Origin: CALUOB01 sp944322305
GTDB lineage: Bacteria > Actinomycetota > Coriobacteriia > Coriobacteriales > Coriobacteriaceae
NCBI GenBank assembly: GCA_963931605.1
Contig: OZ007031.1
Coordinates: forward strand, 496,001-560,000
Length of the DNA stretch: 64,000 bases
Direction: 5' to 3'
The notes beneath the pieces are model-generated. The model had not been told where the DNA came from, ran no database searches, and saw nothing but the letters and a program-made list of their open reading frames with translations. A program made the translations under genes and the position numbers. Below, in pieces: positions 9,836 through 17,234 of this stretch (within the stretch, counting starts at the first letter, position 1; every line of letters starts with the position of its first letter).

Positions 9836-10312
9836 ATGAAACGAGACGAGGTTCCGCAACGGGTATACCCGGGGGAGAACGGGCTGTGGTACGTTGTCCT
9901 TGCGGCTTTGTTTGCCGTGGTGATCGTTGCCACGGTCGCTGCGTTTCTCGGCATATGGAATACGTCGGTACCGATGCGTTGCGTGCTCGTTGCGCTTTCG
10001 GTGGCTGGCGTTGTCGTGATGCTTTCGCTGTTCAGCAATCGGGTTGAGCTGTATCCTGACCGTTTTGAGATCGTCTATGCCTTTACCCGTAACCGCATAC
10101 CGTACGCTCACGTTACGAGCGTGCGGCGCGTCCGGACGCTGTGGGCGGGGACCGCCAACTCGTTAGACCGTGTGCTGATCGAGGCACCGATAGACGGAGA
10201 CGCGGTGGTTTCCGTGCACGGCAACGATGCTTTGGTAGACGAGCTTGTCAGGCGGTGCGGCTTGCGCGATGGGCCAGTGGGCGTTCTCCAGCGAAGGCGC
10301 ACGCCGAAGTGA
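9836..10312 (+). CDS. Small membrane protein with a C-terminal PH-like domain
   Basis: 158 residues. Two adjacent hydrophobic helices (about 17-37 and 44-62) are followed by a soluble stretch resembling the bacterial PH (bPH) fold: VELYPDRFEIVYAF, the IPYAHVTSVRRVRT strand, and a VSVHGNDALVDELVRRCG helix like the closing helix of that domain. Function is unknown; such proteins are membrane-anchored and often lone. ATG 9836 is chosen because GGAAAGG lies eight bases upstream; a TTG at 9830 is less likely. It stands between two tRNA-Ala genes on the opposite strand. Confidence 0.72.
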   Translation: MKRDEVPQRVYPGENGLWYVVLAALFAVVIVATVAAFLGIWNTSVPMRCVLVALSVAGVVVMLSLFSNRVELYPDRFEIVYAFTRNRIPYAHVTSVRRVRTLWAGTANSLDRVLIEAPIDGDAVVSVHGNDALVDELVRRCGLRDGPVGVLQRRRTPK

Positions 10313-10509
10313 CCCCTGCCTATCAAAGACGTAACGAGTAGATCGGCAATTAAATGTATGCGTCAGATAAGAGTGCACATGCTTGCACGAATTGGCACGG
10401 TGATGCAGCCCTCAAAGCCGAAACATACATAGCTTACCTACAGACTTCAGATAAGCCCGCAAACCGAGAGGGCGATTAGCGCAAAGTTGGACAACTTGGC
10501 TTAAAAGCA

Positions 10510-10539
10510 CCAAACCCCCAGCTCAGGCTAGGGGTTTGA
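10510..10539 (-). terminator. Hairpin downstream of tRNA-CAU
   Basis: On the minus strand, AAACCCC-TAGC pairs with GCTGGGGGTTT around a 4-base loop, about 16 bases past the tRNA. A T-rich stretch (CTTTTAAG) follows a few bases later. Confidence 0.65.
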
Positions 10540-10554
10540 GGAAATATCAGTGGG

Positions 10555-10627
10555 TGGGCCCTCCGGGATTCGAACCCAGAACCCAGGGATTATGAGTCCC
10601 CTGCGCTAACCGTTGCGCCAAGAGCCC
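10555..10627 (-). tRNA. tRNA with anticodon CAU (elongator Met, or Ile2)
   Basis: A 73-nt cloverleaf: acceptor GGGCTCT/AGGGCCC, anticodon loop CTCATAA (anticodon CAU), T loop TTCGAAT. It is not the initiator, because position 1 pairs normally with 72. Elongator Met and lysidine-modified Ile2 cannot be separated by eye. The three bases after the discriminator A read CCC, followed by A, so CCA is not encoded at the right place, unlike the neighbouring tRNA-Ala genes. A 14-base palindrome CAGGCAATTGCCTG lies just upstream (10633-10646). Confidence 0.92.
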
Positions 10628-10654
10628 GTATCCAGGCAATTGCCTGTAGTAAAA

Positions 10655-10680
10655 AACCCGCAAGCACGGCTTACGGGTTT
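10655..10680 (-). terminator. Rho-independent terminator of tRNA-Ala copy 2
   Basis: On the minus strand, AACCCGTAAGC pairs with GCTTGCGGGTT around a 3-base loop and is followed by TTTTTACT. It lies between tRNA-Ala copy 2 and the tRNA-CAU gene. Confidence 0.85.
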
Positions 10681-10691
10681 CAGTAACGAGG

Positions 10692-10767
10692 TGGTGGAGA
10701 CAGCGGGGCTCGAACCCGCGACCTCTTGACTGCCAGTCAAGCGCTCTCCCAGCTGAGCTATGCCCCC
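10692..10767 (-). tRNA. tRNA-Ala (anticodon GGC), copy 2
   Basis: Identical over 76 nt to the copy at 9471-9546, including the encoded CCA, the G3-U70 wobble and anticodon GGC. About 45 bases of upstream sequence, including both promoter boxes, are also similar between copies, whereas the downstream terminators differ. This points to duplication of a promoter-tRNA unit. Confidence 0.97.
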
Positions 10768-10781
10768 GTGGTGCGGTAGTA

Positions 10782-10810
10782 ACTATACGGTAAGCCATCA
10801 CGGATTGCAA
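10782..10810 (-). promoter_or_regulatory. Promoter of tRNA-Ala copy 2
   Basis: On the minus strand, -35 TTGCAA (10805-10810), a 17-base spacer and -10 TATAGT (10782-10787), about 15 bases before the tRNA. Confidence 0.82.
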
Positions 10811-11372
10811 CAACTTTTTTTCGAATATGGAAGATTCGCTTCCACGAAGAAGGAGCGACGCGTCGGACCTGAAAAGCTGTCACGTAACTCGCGCGAGACC
10901 ACCGCTTGTCTTGAGAACATTACCGACCAAACGTCCAAACTTCCCGCGTCAGCCCGTGCGTTTGCGTGCTAACGCCCGGTGCCATTTCAGTTGGTCGCAA
11001 TAATGACATGGCCGATGTGGTTGGCCGCTTCAACGACGGCTAATTCTCGGAAATATGAGAGATAGATGCCATCGGAGCGGTTAAACGAAATTTGGCGGAT
11101 GTTCTCGCGTCTAACCTGAGCCTTACATGACATTACGGCGGGCAACTGAACCTTAGCTGCGGTAAAGGCGCTCAACCGAAGCCTCCACTTCGGCCTAAAT
11201 GCGATAACCGCGGGCAAATGCACCGGGCGGCTGCCTTAGCGGCTATTTTCGCGATCAACCGCCGAGGCGCCCTTGCGTTAGACGCGCTTGTCGCAGCTAA
11301 GCGTCAGTCATGCCCCTGCTCTTCACCCATCGGCAACACCCGGGTAGCTTTCGGATGCTTTTCATGCCGGGA
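10811..11372. other. Gene-free stretch of about 560 bases
   Basis: AT-richer than its surroundings. I see no reliable gene. A minus-strand frame at 10987-11223 is too weakly supported to call. The end of the stretch carries the promoter of the next gene. Confidence 0.5.
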
Positions 11373-11381
11373 TGCTACAAT
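11373..11381 (+). promoter_or_regulatory. Candidate extended -10 promoter
   Basis: TGCTACAAT, an extended -10 (TGnTACAAT) with no good -35, lies 45 bases before the ATG of the membrane protein at 11426. Confidence 0.4.
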
Positions 11382-11425
11382 CGGCTAAAGCGCGGACGGC
11401 GCGCTAAGGGCGGATGGGAGAGCTG

Positions 11426-12016
11426 ATGACAGGTCAGCATGAGGTTCAACGCGACGTGATGCCGCGCGTGTATACGGGTGCGCAGCAGCTGCTGCGCTTT
11501 GTGTCGTGGCTGTACATAGCGTGGTGCGTCGTCACCACGGCGGGCTCTGTGCTGGTCGGCGTGACGGCGTTTTTCTCGGACAGGGTATCTGACCTGCCTG
11601 AGGGCGGCGCAAGGTTCGTGATGCTTATCGTGAGCGCCGCCACGTTCTTTGTCTCTGCGGCCATCAACTTCTTCATCGCCATCTTCGCGGCGCGCTGTGC
11701 GGTGCACCCGCGCTTGGCCCGCGCGTTTCGCATCGTCACCATCGTGCTTATCGTCATCAACGTGGCCGCGCTTGGCGTGAGCGTGTTCTCCCGCCAGTTC
11801 AGCGGCGTGCTCACCAACATCTACGCGCTGTTCATCTCGGGGCTGCTGTGCTACCTCGCCACGCAGATCGCCCGCGAGCACGAGGCGGGGGAGGCGGTTG
11901 ACAAGGTCGATTTGCCGCGCACCGCGATGGGCAAGCTCATCACGAGCAAGCGCAAGCTCGAGCGCGCCATTGACCAGGGCGTTCTCGCTCGCTCTCCGCG
12001 CAACCAAGAAATTTGA
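11426..12016 (+). CDS. Four-helix membrane protein of unknown function
   Basis: 196 residues with four hydrophobic segments (about 20-45, 62-85, 95-120 and 125-148) and a charged cytoplasmic tail ending in SKRKLERAIDQGVLARSPRNQ. I recognise no family motif. ATG 11426 is chosen over 11414 because GGGAGAG lies immediately upstream at proper spacing. The tRNA-Val promoter begins ten bases after its stop. Confidence 0.72.
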   Translation: MTGQHEVQRDVMPRVYTGAQQLLRFVSWLYIAWCVVTTAGSVLVGVTAFFSDRVSDLPEGGARFVMLIVSAATFFVSAAINFFIAIFAARCAVHPRLARAFRIVTIVLIVINVAALGVSVFSRQFSGVLTNIYALFISGLLCYLATQIAREHEAGEAVDKVDLPRTAMGKLITSKRKLERAIDQGVLARSPRNQEI

Positions 12017-12025
12017 AAAAAGTTC

Positions 12026-12054
12026 TTGGCATGCGTTGGGAGCCATGCTATTAT
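12026..12054 (+). promoter_or_regulatory. Promoter of tRNA-Val
   Basis: -35 TTGGCA (12026-12031), a 17-base spacer and -10 TATTAT (12049-12054), 20 bases before the tRNA. Confidence 0.85.
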
Positions 12055-12074
12055 TCCTTTCGTTGCGAAAGCAT

Positions 12075-12149
12075 GGGCGTTTGGCTCAGGGGCAGAGCAC
12101 TTCCTTCACACGGAAGGGGTCGCTGGTTCAAATCCAGCAACGCCCACCA
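12075..12149 (+). tRNA. tRNA-Val (anticodon CAC)
   Basis: A 75-nt cloverleaf with encoded CCA: acceptor GGGCGTT/AACGCCC, anticodon stem CTTCC/GGAAG with loop TTCACAC (anticodon CAC, codon GTG), T loop TTCAAAT. It is flanked by its own promoter and terminator. Confidence 0.97.
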
Positions 12150-12161
12150 TGACTTGCATGA

Positions 12162-12191
12162 GGGCTCCGAGCACCGCTTGGAGCCCTTTTT
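12162..12191 (+). terminator. Rho-independent terminator of tRNA-Val
   Basis: GGGCTCC pairs with GGAGCCC (7 bp, with three further pairs inside), followed by TTTTT. Confidence 0.9.
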
Positions 12192-12318
12192 CGTATACGT
12201 TGCCGGTCGCAGCCTGGCGGCTCCCGCACCGGCTCGTAGGCCTCGCGCAGCCGCAAGCACCCCGTGGTTTCGCCTCCTGACAGACAACGACGCTTGCGCT
12301 TACGCGGATGTGACGGCC

Positions 12319-14340
12319 ATGATTCTTCTCGTAGACAAGGTAGGAAAAAGCTTCGGGGGGCGCACGCTCTTTTCCGGCGCGACCCTGCAGGTGAACAAGG
12401 GCGAACGCTATGCGTTGGTGGGCCCCAACGGAGCGGGCAAGACCACCATGCTCAAGATCATCATGGGGCTCGAGTCGGCCGACAGCGGCACGATCACCTA
12501 CGCCAAGGGCGTGCAGGTGGGCTACCTGGAGCAGGAAACCAAGCTGGCAAGCGAGAACCCCATCCTCACCGAGGTCATGCAGGCTGCCGTCGAGATCCAG
12601 CGCTTGGGTGCGCGCGCCGAGGAGCTGCAGGTGGCCATCGCCGAGGCGGGGGAGGACGCAGAGGGCAACCTCGAGGCGCTGCTTGCCGAGTACGGCCAGG
12701 TGCAGGACCGCTTCGAGAGCTTGGGCGGCTACGAGCTGGAGAGCAACGCGCGCCAGATCCTCGCGGGCCTGGGCTTCAAGGTAGAGGACTTCTCGCGCCC
12801 CTGCTCGGAGTTCTCGGGTGGCTGGCAGATGCGCATCGCGCTGGCCAAGCTCTTCCTGCGCCGTCCCGACCTGCTTCTGCTCGACGAGCCCACCAACCAC
12901 CTGGACCTCGAGAGCGTCCAGTGGCTGCGCGGCTTCATCGCCGCCTACGAGGGTGCGGTGCTCACCGTTTCCCACGACCGCGCCTTCATGGACGCCTGCG
13001 TGGACCACGTGGCCGCGCTTGAGAACCGCCGCATCACCGTCTACACCGGCAACTACACCTCCTACCTCAAGCAGCGCGAGGACAACCTCGAGCAGATGCG
13101 CGCCAAGCGCGCCGCCCAGGAGCGCGAGATCGCCCACATGCAGGTGTTCGTAGACAAGTTCCGCTACAAGCCCACCAAGGCCGCCCAGGCCCAGGAGCGC
13201 ATGCGCCGCATCGAGCAGATCAAAAAGGAGCTCGTGGTGCTGCCCGAGGGCCACAAGCACGTGGACTTCAAGTTCCCCGACCCGCCGCGCTCCGGCGACA
13301 TGGTCGTCAACCTGGAGCATGTGGCCAAGCACTACGGCGAGAAGCACGTCTACGAGGATGTGAACCTGACGCTGTACCGCGGTGACCACGTGGCGCTGGT
13401 GGGTCCCAACGGCGCGGGCAAGTCCACCCTCATGAAGATCGTGGCAGCCGTCGAGCAGCCCACGCGCGGCACCCGCTCGCTCGGCGTGAACGTGGGCTGC
13501 GCCTACTACGCGCAGCACCAGCTCGAAGGCCTCAACGAGGGGCGCACGGTGCTGCAGGAGATCGACGCGGTGGCGCCCGGCTGGACGGTGCCGCAGGAGC
13601 GCAGCCTCCTGGGCGCGTTCCTCTTCTCAGGCGACGACGTCGAGAAGCGCGTGGGCGTGCTCTCGGGCGGCGAGCGGGCGCGTTTGGCGCTGGCCAAGAT
13701 GCTCGTGGCGCCTGAGGCGCTGCTGTGCCTGGACGAGCCCACCAACCACCTGGACATCGACTCGGTGGACATGCTGGAGCAGGCGCTCACGCAGTTCCCG
13801 GGCACCATCGTGCTTATCAGCCACGACGAGCACCTGGTGCGCGCGGTGGCCAACCGCGTGGTGGACGTGCGCGACGGAAAGATCACCGTGTATGACGGCG
13901 ACTACGACTACTACCTCTGGAAGCGCGAGGACCTGGCTGCGCGCGCCGCAGAAGAGGCGGGCAAAAAGGACGCTCCCGCCCAAGGCGCTGCGGCTTCTGC
14001 GCAGGCCGCGCCCGCAGCACCTGCAGCCGCGCCCGTGCGCGAGAAGAAGACTAAGGAGCAGAAGCGCGCCGAGGCTCAGGCCCGCGCCGAGCTCAACCGC
14101 CGTCTGAAGAAGCGCCGTGCGCGCCTGTCCGAGCTTGAGAAGGCGCTCACCGCCGCGCAGAAGCGCTACGACGAGCTTATGGCCCTCATGGCCACCGAGG
14201 AGCTCTACGCCGACACCAAGCGCTTCGACGAGGCCATGCAGGAGTACACGGCGCTCAAGAAGAAGCTGCCCCTCATCGAGGAGGAGTGGCTCGAGCTTTC
14301 CGAGGAGATCGAGCAGGAGGTTGCCCATGCGTCTGCCTAA
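12319..14340 (+). CDS. ABC-F family ATPase with Uup-like C-terminal coiled coil
   Basis: Soluble twin-ATPase of the ABC-F class, which acts on the ribosome E site and has no membrane domain. Domain 1 has Walker A GPNGAGKTT (about residue 35), signature FSGGWQ (about 166) and LLLDEPTNHLDL. An interdomain arm of about 75 helical residues follows (QREDNLEQMRAKRAAQEREI). Domain 2 has GPNGAGKST (about 362), LSGGERARLALAK (about 448) and DEPTNHLDI. An Ala/Pro-rich linker leads to a C-terminal coiled coil (KRRARLSELEKAL...). The length is 673 aa. The start ATG 12319 is set by the conserved opening MILLVDKVGKSFGG; the Shine-Dalgarno is weak. Translation quality control, stress tolerance or antibiotic protection are all possible roles. 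Confidence 0.92.
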   Translation: MILLVDKVGKSFGGRTLFSGATLQVNKGERYALVGPNGAGKTTMLKIIMGLESADSGTITYAKGVQVGYLEQETKLASENPILTEVMQAAVEIQRLGARAEELQVAIAEAGEDAEGNLEALLAEYGQVQDRFESLGGYELESNARQILAGLGFKVEDFSRPCSEFSGGWQMRIALAKLFLRRPDLLLLDEPTNHLDLESVQWLRGFIAAYEGAVLTVSHDRAFMDACVDHVAALENRRITVYTGNYTSYLKQREDNLEQMRAKRAAQEREIAHMQVFVDKFRYKPTKAAQAQERMRRIEQIKKELVVLPEGHKHVDFKFPDPPRSGDMVVNLEHVAKHYGEKHVYEDVNLTLYRGDHVALVGPNGAGKSTLMKIVAAVEQPTRGTRSLGVNVGCAYYAQHQLEGLNEGRTVLQEIDAVAPGWTVPQERSLLGAFLFSGDDVEKRVGVLSGGERARLALAKMLVAPEALLCLDEPTNHLDIDSVDMLEQALTQFPGTIVLISHDEHLVRAVANRVVDVRDGKITVYDGDYDYYLWKREDLAARAAEEAGKKDAPAQGAAASAQAAPAAPAAAPVREKKTKEQKRAEAQARAELNRRLKKRRARLSELEKALTAAQKRYDELMALMATEELYADTKRFDEAMQEYTALKKKLPLIEEEWLELSEEIEQEVAHASA

Positions 14341-14632
14341 GTCGCGCGCCTTCGCGCTTGCCGCATCCATCCTCGCGGTTATCCTGCGCATCTTCGGGAT
14401 CGCGCTGTGCGTGCTCACCGTGGTGCTGTGCTTCGCTGGGGCCGCGGCGCGCCTGTCGATCGTGGGCCTCGTGGTCGACCTCTCGCGCATGCTGCCCGAC
14501 GTCATCGCCGGCTACGGGGTGATGACCACGCCCTTCGGCGGCGTGTTCCGCTTAGACTTCGCCATCATGGCCGTGGTGTTCTTCGCGGCCGACTACCTGC
14601 TTTGTCGGCTCTCGCGCGCCCTGCGCCCGTAA
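14327..14632 (+). CDS. Small membrane protein of unknown function
   Basis: 101 residues with two to three hydrophobic segments (about 8-40 and 72-92), ending LLCRLSRALRP. The ATG lies inside the last codons of the ABC-F gene (14-base overlap), with GAGCAGGAGG upstream, implying translational coupling. No family motif is recognised. Confidence 0.7.
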   Translation: MRLPKSRAFALAASILAVILRIFGIALCVLTVVLCFAGAAARLSIVGLVVDLSRMLPDVIAGYGVMTTPFGGVFRLDFAIMAVVFFAADYLLCRLSRALRP

Positions 14633-14646
14633 CGCTTGGAGTTCCC

Positions 14647-15348
14647 ATGGGACTTTCCTACCTTGTCAGCCTGCTCGTGCAGGCGGCGGCGCTCATCATC
14701 GGCATCGTGGTGCACGAGAGCGCCCACGCCCTCACGGCCTTTTTGCTGGGCGATAAGACCGCTCGCTCGCGGGGCCGCGTGTCGCTCAACCCCCTGAGCC
14801 ACATCGACCCGTTCGGTACGGTCCTCCTGCCGTTGCTGATGATCCTCGCCGGCGGGCCGGTCTTCGCTTTCGCAAAACCCGTCCCGGTGAACCTGCGCAA
14901 CCTCAAGCATCCCAAGCGCGACGAGGTGCTGGTGGCGCTTGCGGGTCCGGCCTCCAACATCGCGCTGGCGGCTGTGGCGGCGGTCCTCTGGGGCGGTCTG
15001 GCCGCCGGCTACGACGCGCTGCCCTTGAGCGCGGACGCCGCGGTGGGCGTCGCCCAGTTCCTTGCCTCGCTTATGCTCGTGAACCTCTCGCTGGCGTTTT
15101 TCAACCTGATTCCGCTGCCGCCGCTCGACGGCTCCTCGGTGCTCGTGCTGCTGCTCCGCGGGCAGGCGCTTCAAACGTACTACCGTATCCAGCGCTACGC
15201 CATGCCCATCCTCATCATCGTGCTCTACCTGCTGCCGAGCGTCACGGGCATCGACCTTGTCGGCCTGTACTTCAACGCTACGGTGTACCCGCTGGCCAAC
15301 GCGCTGCTTGACTTCGGGGCAGGGCTGTTCGGGCTCACCGCGCTGTAG
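14647..15348 (+). CDS. M50-type intramembrane metalloprotease (short form)
   Basis: A 233-residue polytopic protein of the S2P/peptidase M50B group. HESAH at residues 23-27 provides two zinc ligands and the catalytic Glu, and NLIPLPPLDGS (about 152-162) provides the third ligand. It has no PDZ domain, unlike the RseP-type protein at 3505. The position directly before scpA-scpB-rluB is shared by many Firmicutes and Actinobacteria (the YpuF neighbourhood). ATG 14647 follows TTGGAG. Confidence 0.87.
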   Translation: MGLSYLVSLLVQAAALIIGIVVHESAHALTAFLLGDKTARSRGRVSLNPLSHIDPFGTVLLPLLMILAGGPVFAFAKPVPVNLRNLKHPKRDEVLVALAGPASNIALAAVAAVLWGGLAAGYDALPLSADAAVGVAQFLASLMLVNLSLAFFNLIPLPPLDGSSVLVLLLRGQALQTYYRIQRYAMPILIIVLYLLPSVTGIDLVGLYFNATVYPLANALLDFGAGLFGLTAL

Positions 15349-15449
15349 GCCGGGCGTCGGGTGCCGGGCCTGCTGGAGATCTGCCGGGCGGCGCGCAGCT
15401 GATGCGCTACACTTAGCAGGTCAAACCTTGGGCGAGCCGTCTGCCCACC

Positions 15450-15517
15450 GGGGCGCGGGCGATAAGAACCCGGATTTTGCCCGATAACATAATCCGGAAC
15501 CTTATCACCCGCGCCCC
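15450..15517 (-). repeat. GATATCGGGC hairpin, T family copy A
   Basis: A 68-base inverted repeat. The outer arms 15450-15466 and 15501-15517 pair with one mismatch, and the inner CCGGATT/AATCCGG stem closes a loop that reads TTATCGGGC on the minus strand, which sets the orientation. GGTTC occurs on both sides of the loop on that strand. It forms a divergent pair with copy B, 31 bases away. Confidence 0.85.
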
Positions 15518-15548
15518 TGAGGGCAACTTGCTTGATGCGCTGCCGTCT

Positions 15549-15626
15549 CGCCCTGGCTGCGGGGGACAAGGTTCTCAGATTTGATATCGGGTAAATCTGA
15601 CGTTTTTGTCCACTGCAGCCAAGGCG
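15549..15626 (+). repeat. GATATCGGGC hairpin, T family copy B
   Basis: A 78-base imperfect inverted repeat: arms from CGCC..TGGCTGC to GCAGCCA.GGCG, inner stem CAGATTT/AAATCTG, loop GATATCGGGT at 15583-15592. The arms are more degenerate than in the other copies. It lies about 60 bases before scpA. Confidence 0.8.
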
Positions 15627-15687
15627 CCAACCAAGGCATGCTCGCACGTCGTTTCTTATCGCACGTAGGAGTTCAGGAGGTGAAGGG

Positions 15688-16497
15688 ATGTCATACCGCG
15701 TCGCCACGCAGGCCTATACCGGGCCGTTCGACCTGCTTTTGCAGCTTGTCTCGCGGCAGAAGGTCGACATCGGCTCAATCTCCATCTCCGAGGTGGCCGA
15801 GCAGTACCTCGCGGAGGTGGAGCGCATGGGTGCGCTCGACCTCGACGTGGCGAGCGACTTTCTGCTCGTGGCCTCCACGCTTCTCGACATCAAGGCGGCC
15901 TCGCTCGTGCCCGACGAGCCGCGCCGCCCTGACCCGGACGAGGAAGAGGACGACGAGCTCGCCAACCTCACGGGCGACGAGCTGCGCGAGGTGCTTATCG
16001 CCCGCCTCATCGCCTACAAGCAGTTCCGCAACGCCGCCGCGGCGCTGGGCGCGCGCATGGAGGCCGAGAGTCGCATGCACCCGCGCGTGGCCGGCCCCGA
16101 TCCGGAGTTCTTGGGCATCATGCCCGACTACCTGGCCGGCATCACGCTGCGCGGCCTCGCCGTCATCTGCGCCGACATCGACGGCCGGCGCGAGTCGTTT
16201 CTGCTTGAGGCCGAGCACGTGGCACCTAAGCGCGTGCCGCTCGACCTCGCGGTTGCCTCGGTTGACCGCTTCACCTTGAACCGCGGGCACCTCACCTTCA
16301 GCGAGCTGCTCGACGGCTCTTCCAACGTTGAGCAGGTGGTGGTGACCTTCCTCGCCATCCTGGAGCTCGCCAAGCGCGGGTCGCTCACGTTGGAGCAGGC
16401 CGAGCTTTTCGGCACCATCGTGATCGACCGCGTGCCGGGCGCGGAGCCCTACCAGGCCGGCGAAGCGCTCGACTCCGACGATCCCGCCGCTGCGTAA
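15688..16497 (+). CDS. scpA: Segregation and condensation protein A (kleisin)
   Basis: Bridges the SMC ATPase heads and binds ScpB in the condensin complex that organises replicated chromosomes. It has the typical opening YTGPFDLLLQLVSRQKVDI...ISEVAEQYL, the acidic linker DPDEEEDDEL and a C-terminal winged-helix half. The length of 269 aa is normal. A strong Shine-Dalgarno, AGGAGGTGAAGG, precedes the ATG. scpB follows after 11 bases; smc itself is not in the window. Confidence 0.95.
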   Translation: MSYRVATQAYTGPFDLLLQLVSRQKVDIGSISISEVAEQYLAEVERMGALDLDVASDFLLVASTLLDIKAASLVPDEPRRPDPDEEEDDELANLTGDELREVLIARLIAYKQFRNAAAALGARMEAESRMHPRVAGPDPEFLGIMPDYLAGITLRGLAVICADIDGRRESFLLEAEHVAPKRVPLDLAVASVDRFTLNRGHLTFSELLDGSSNVEQVVVTFLAILELAKRGSLTLEQAELFGTIVIDRVPGAEPYQAGEALDSDDPAAA

Positions 16498-16508
16498 AGG
16501 AGAACCCC

Positions 16509-17234
16509 ATGGCCGATCTGGATAAGCTCGAGGCGACCTCGCTCAAAGGCGCGCTCGAAGCGCTTCTGCTGGTGTCGAGCGACCCGGTGAGCGCAAGCGC
16601 GCTGGCCGCAGTGCTCAAGGCCACTCCCGGCGAGGTGGCGAGTGCCTTAGCCGAGCTCAAGGTTGAGTACGAGGAGGCCAACCGGGGCTTCCAGCTGCGC
16701 GAGGTCGCCGGCGGCTGGCGCCTGTTTACTCACCCTGCCTACCACGACCAGGTTGAGGCCTTCGTGCTGTCGTGGGACACCCAGAAGCTCTCCCAGGCCG
16801 CGCTTGAGACGCTCGCGGTCATCGCCTACCACCAGCCGGTGACGCGCGAGATGGTCAAGGGCATTCGCGGAGTCAACTCCGACGGCGTGATCTCCTCGCT
16901 CGTGGACAAGGGCTTGGTGCGCGAGCTCGGGCGCGACAAGGAGCGCGGGCAGGCCATCATCTACGGCACCACCAACGCCTTCTTGGAGAAATTCGGCCTA
17001 CGGAGCTTGAAGGACCTGCCCGATCTGGAGCAGTTCGCCCCAGACGAGCAAGCGCGCCAGTTCATCCGCGAGCGCCTTTCGGGCCGCTCGATCCAAAGCA
17101 CCCTGGAGGAGACGGCCGAAGACCTGGACGAGGAGCGCGCGCTCGCCGACGAGGCTGAGACCGAGGACGACGAGCTCGTGATCATCGGGAACGCCGATAC
17201 GGACGCGGATGCCGAGGAGGGCTTCGATGAGTAA
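16509..17234 (+). CDS. scpB: Segregation and condensation protein B
   Basis: Dimeric winged-helix partner of ScpA. The core LEALLLVSSDPVSASALAAVL...AYHQPVTREMVKGIRGVNSDGVISSLVDKGLVRELGR is characteristic, followed by YGTTNAFLEKFGL. An acidic C-terminal tail (EDLDEERALADEAETEDDE) extends it to 241 aa. It overlaps the rluB start by 8 bases. AAAGGAG precedes the ATG. Confidence 0.95.
   Translation: MADLDKLEATSLKGALEALLLVSSDPVSASALAAVLKATPGEVASALAELKVEYEEANRGFQLREVAGGWRLFTHPAYHDQVEAFVLSWDTQKLSQAALETLAVIAYHQPVTREMVKGIRGVNSDGVISSLVDKGLVRELGRDKERGQAIIYGTTNAFLEKFGLRSLKDLPDLEQFAPDEQARQFIRERLSGRSIQSTLEETAEDLDEERALADEAETEDDELVIIGNADTDADAEEGFDE

Noticed and set aside
9247..10047. Plus-strand frame of 266 codons
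   Set aside because: It runs across the tRNA-Ala gene and its promoter in antisense and overlaps the PH-like protein gene in another frame; no homology.
10987..11223. Minus-strand frame of 78 codons
   Set aside because: No recognisable family, no good ribosome site found and only partial resemblance to coding sequence; kept as gene-free.
15450..15626. Possible CRISPR or tandem repeat array
   Set aside because: The repeats are inverted hairpins in opposite orientation with no regular spacers; no cas genes are nearby. No CRISPR array was found anywhere in the window.
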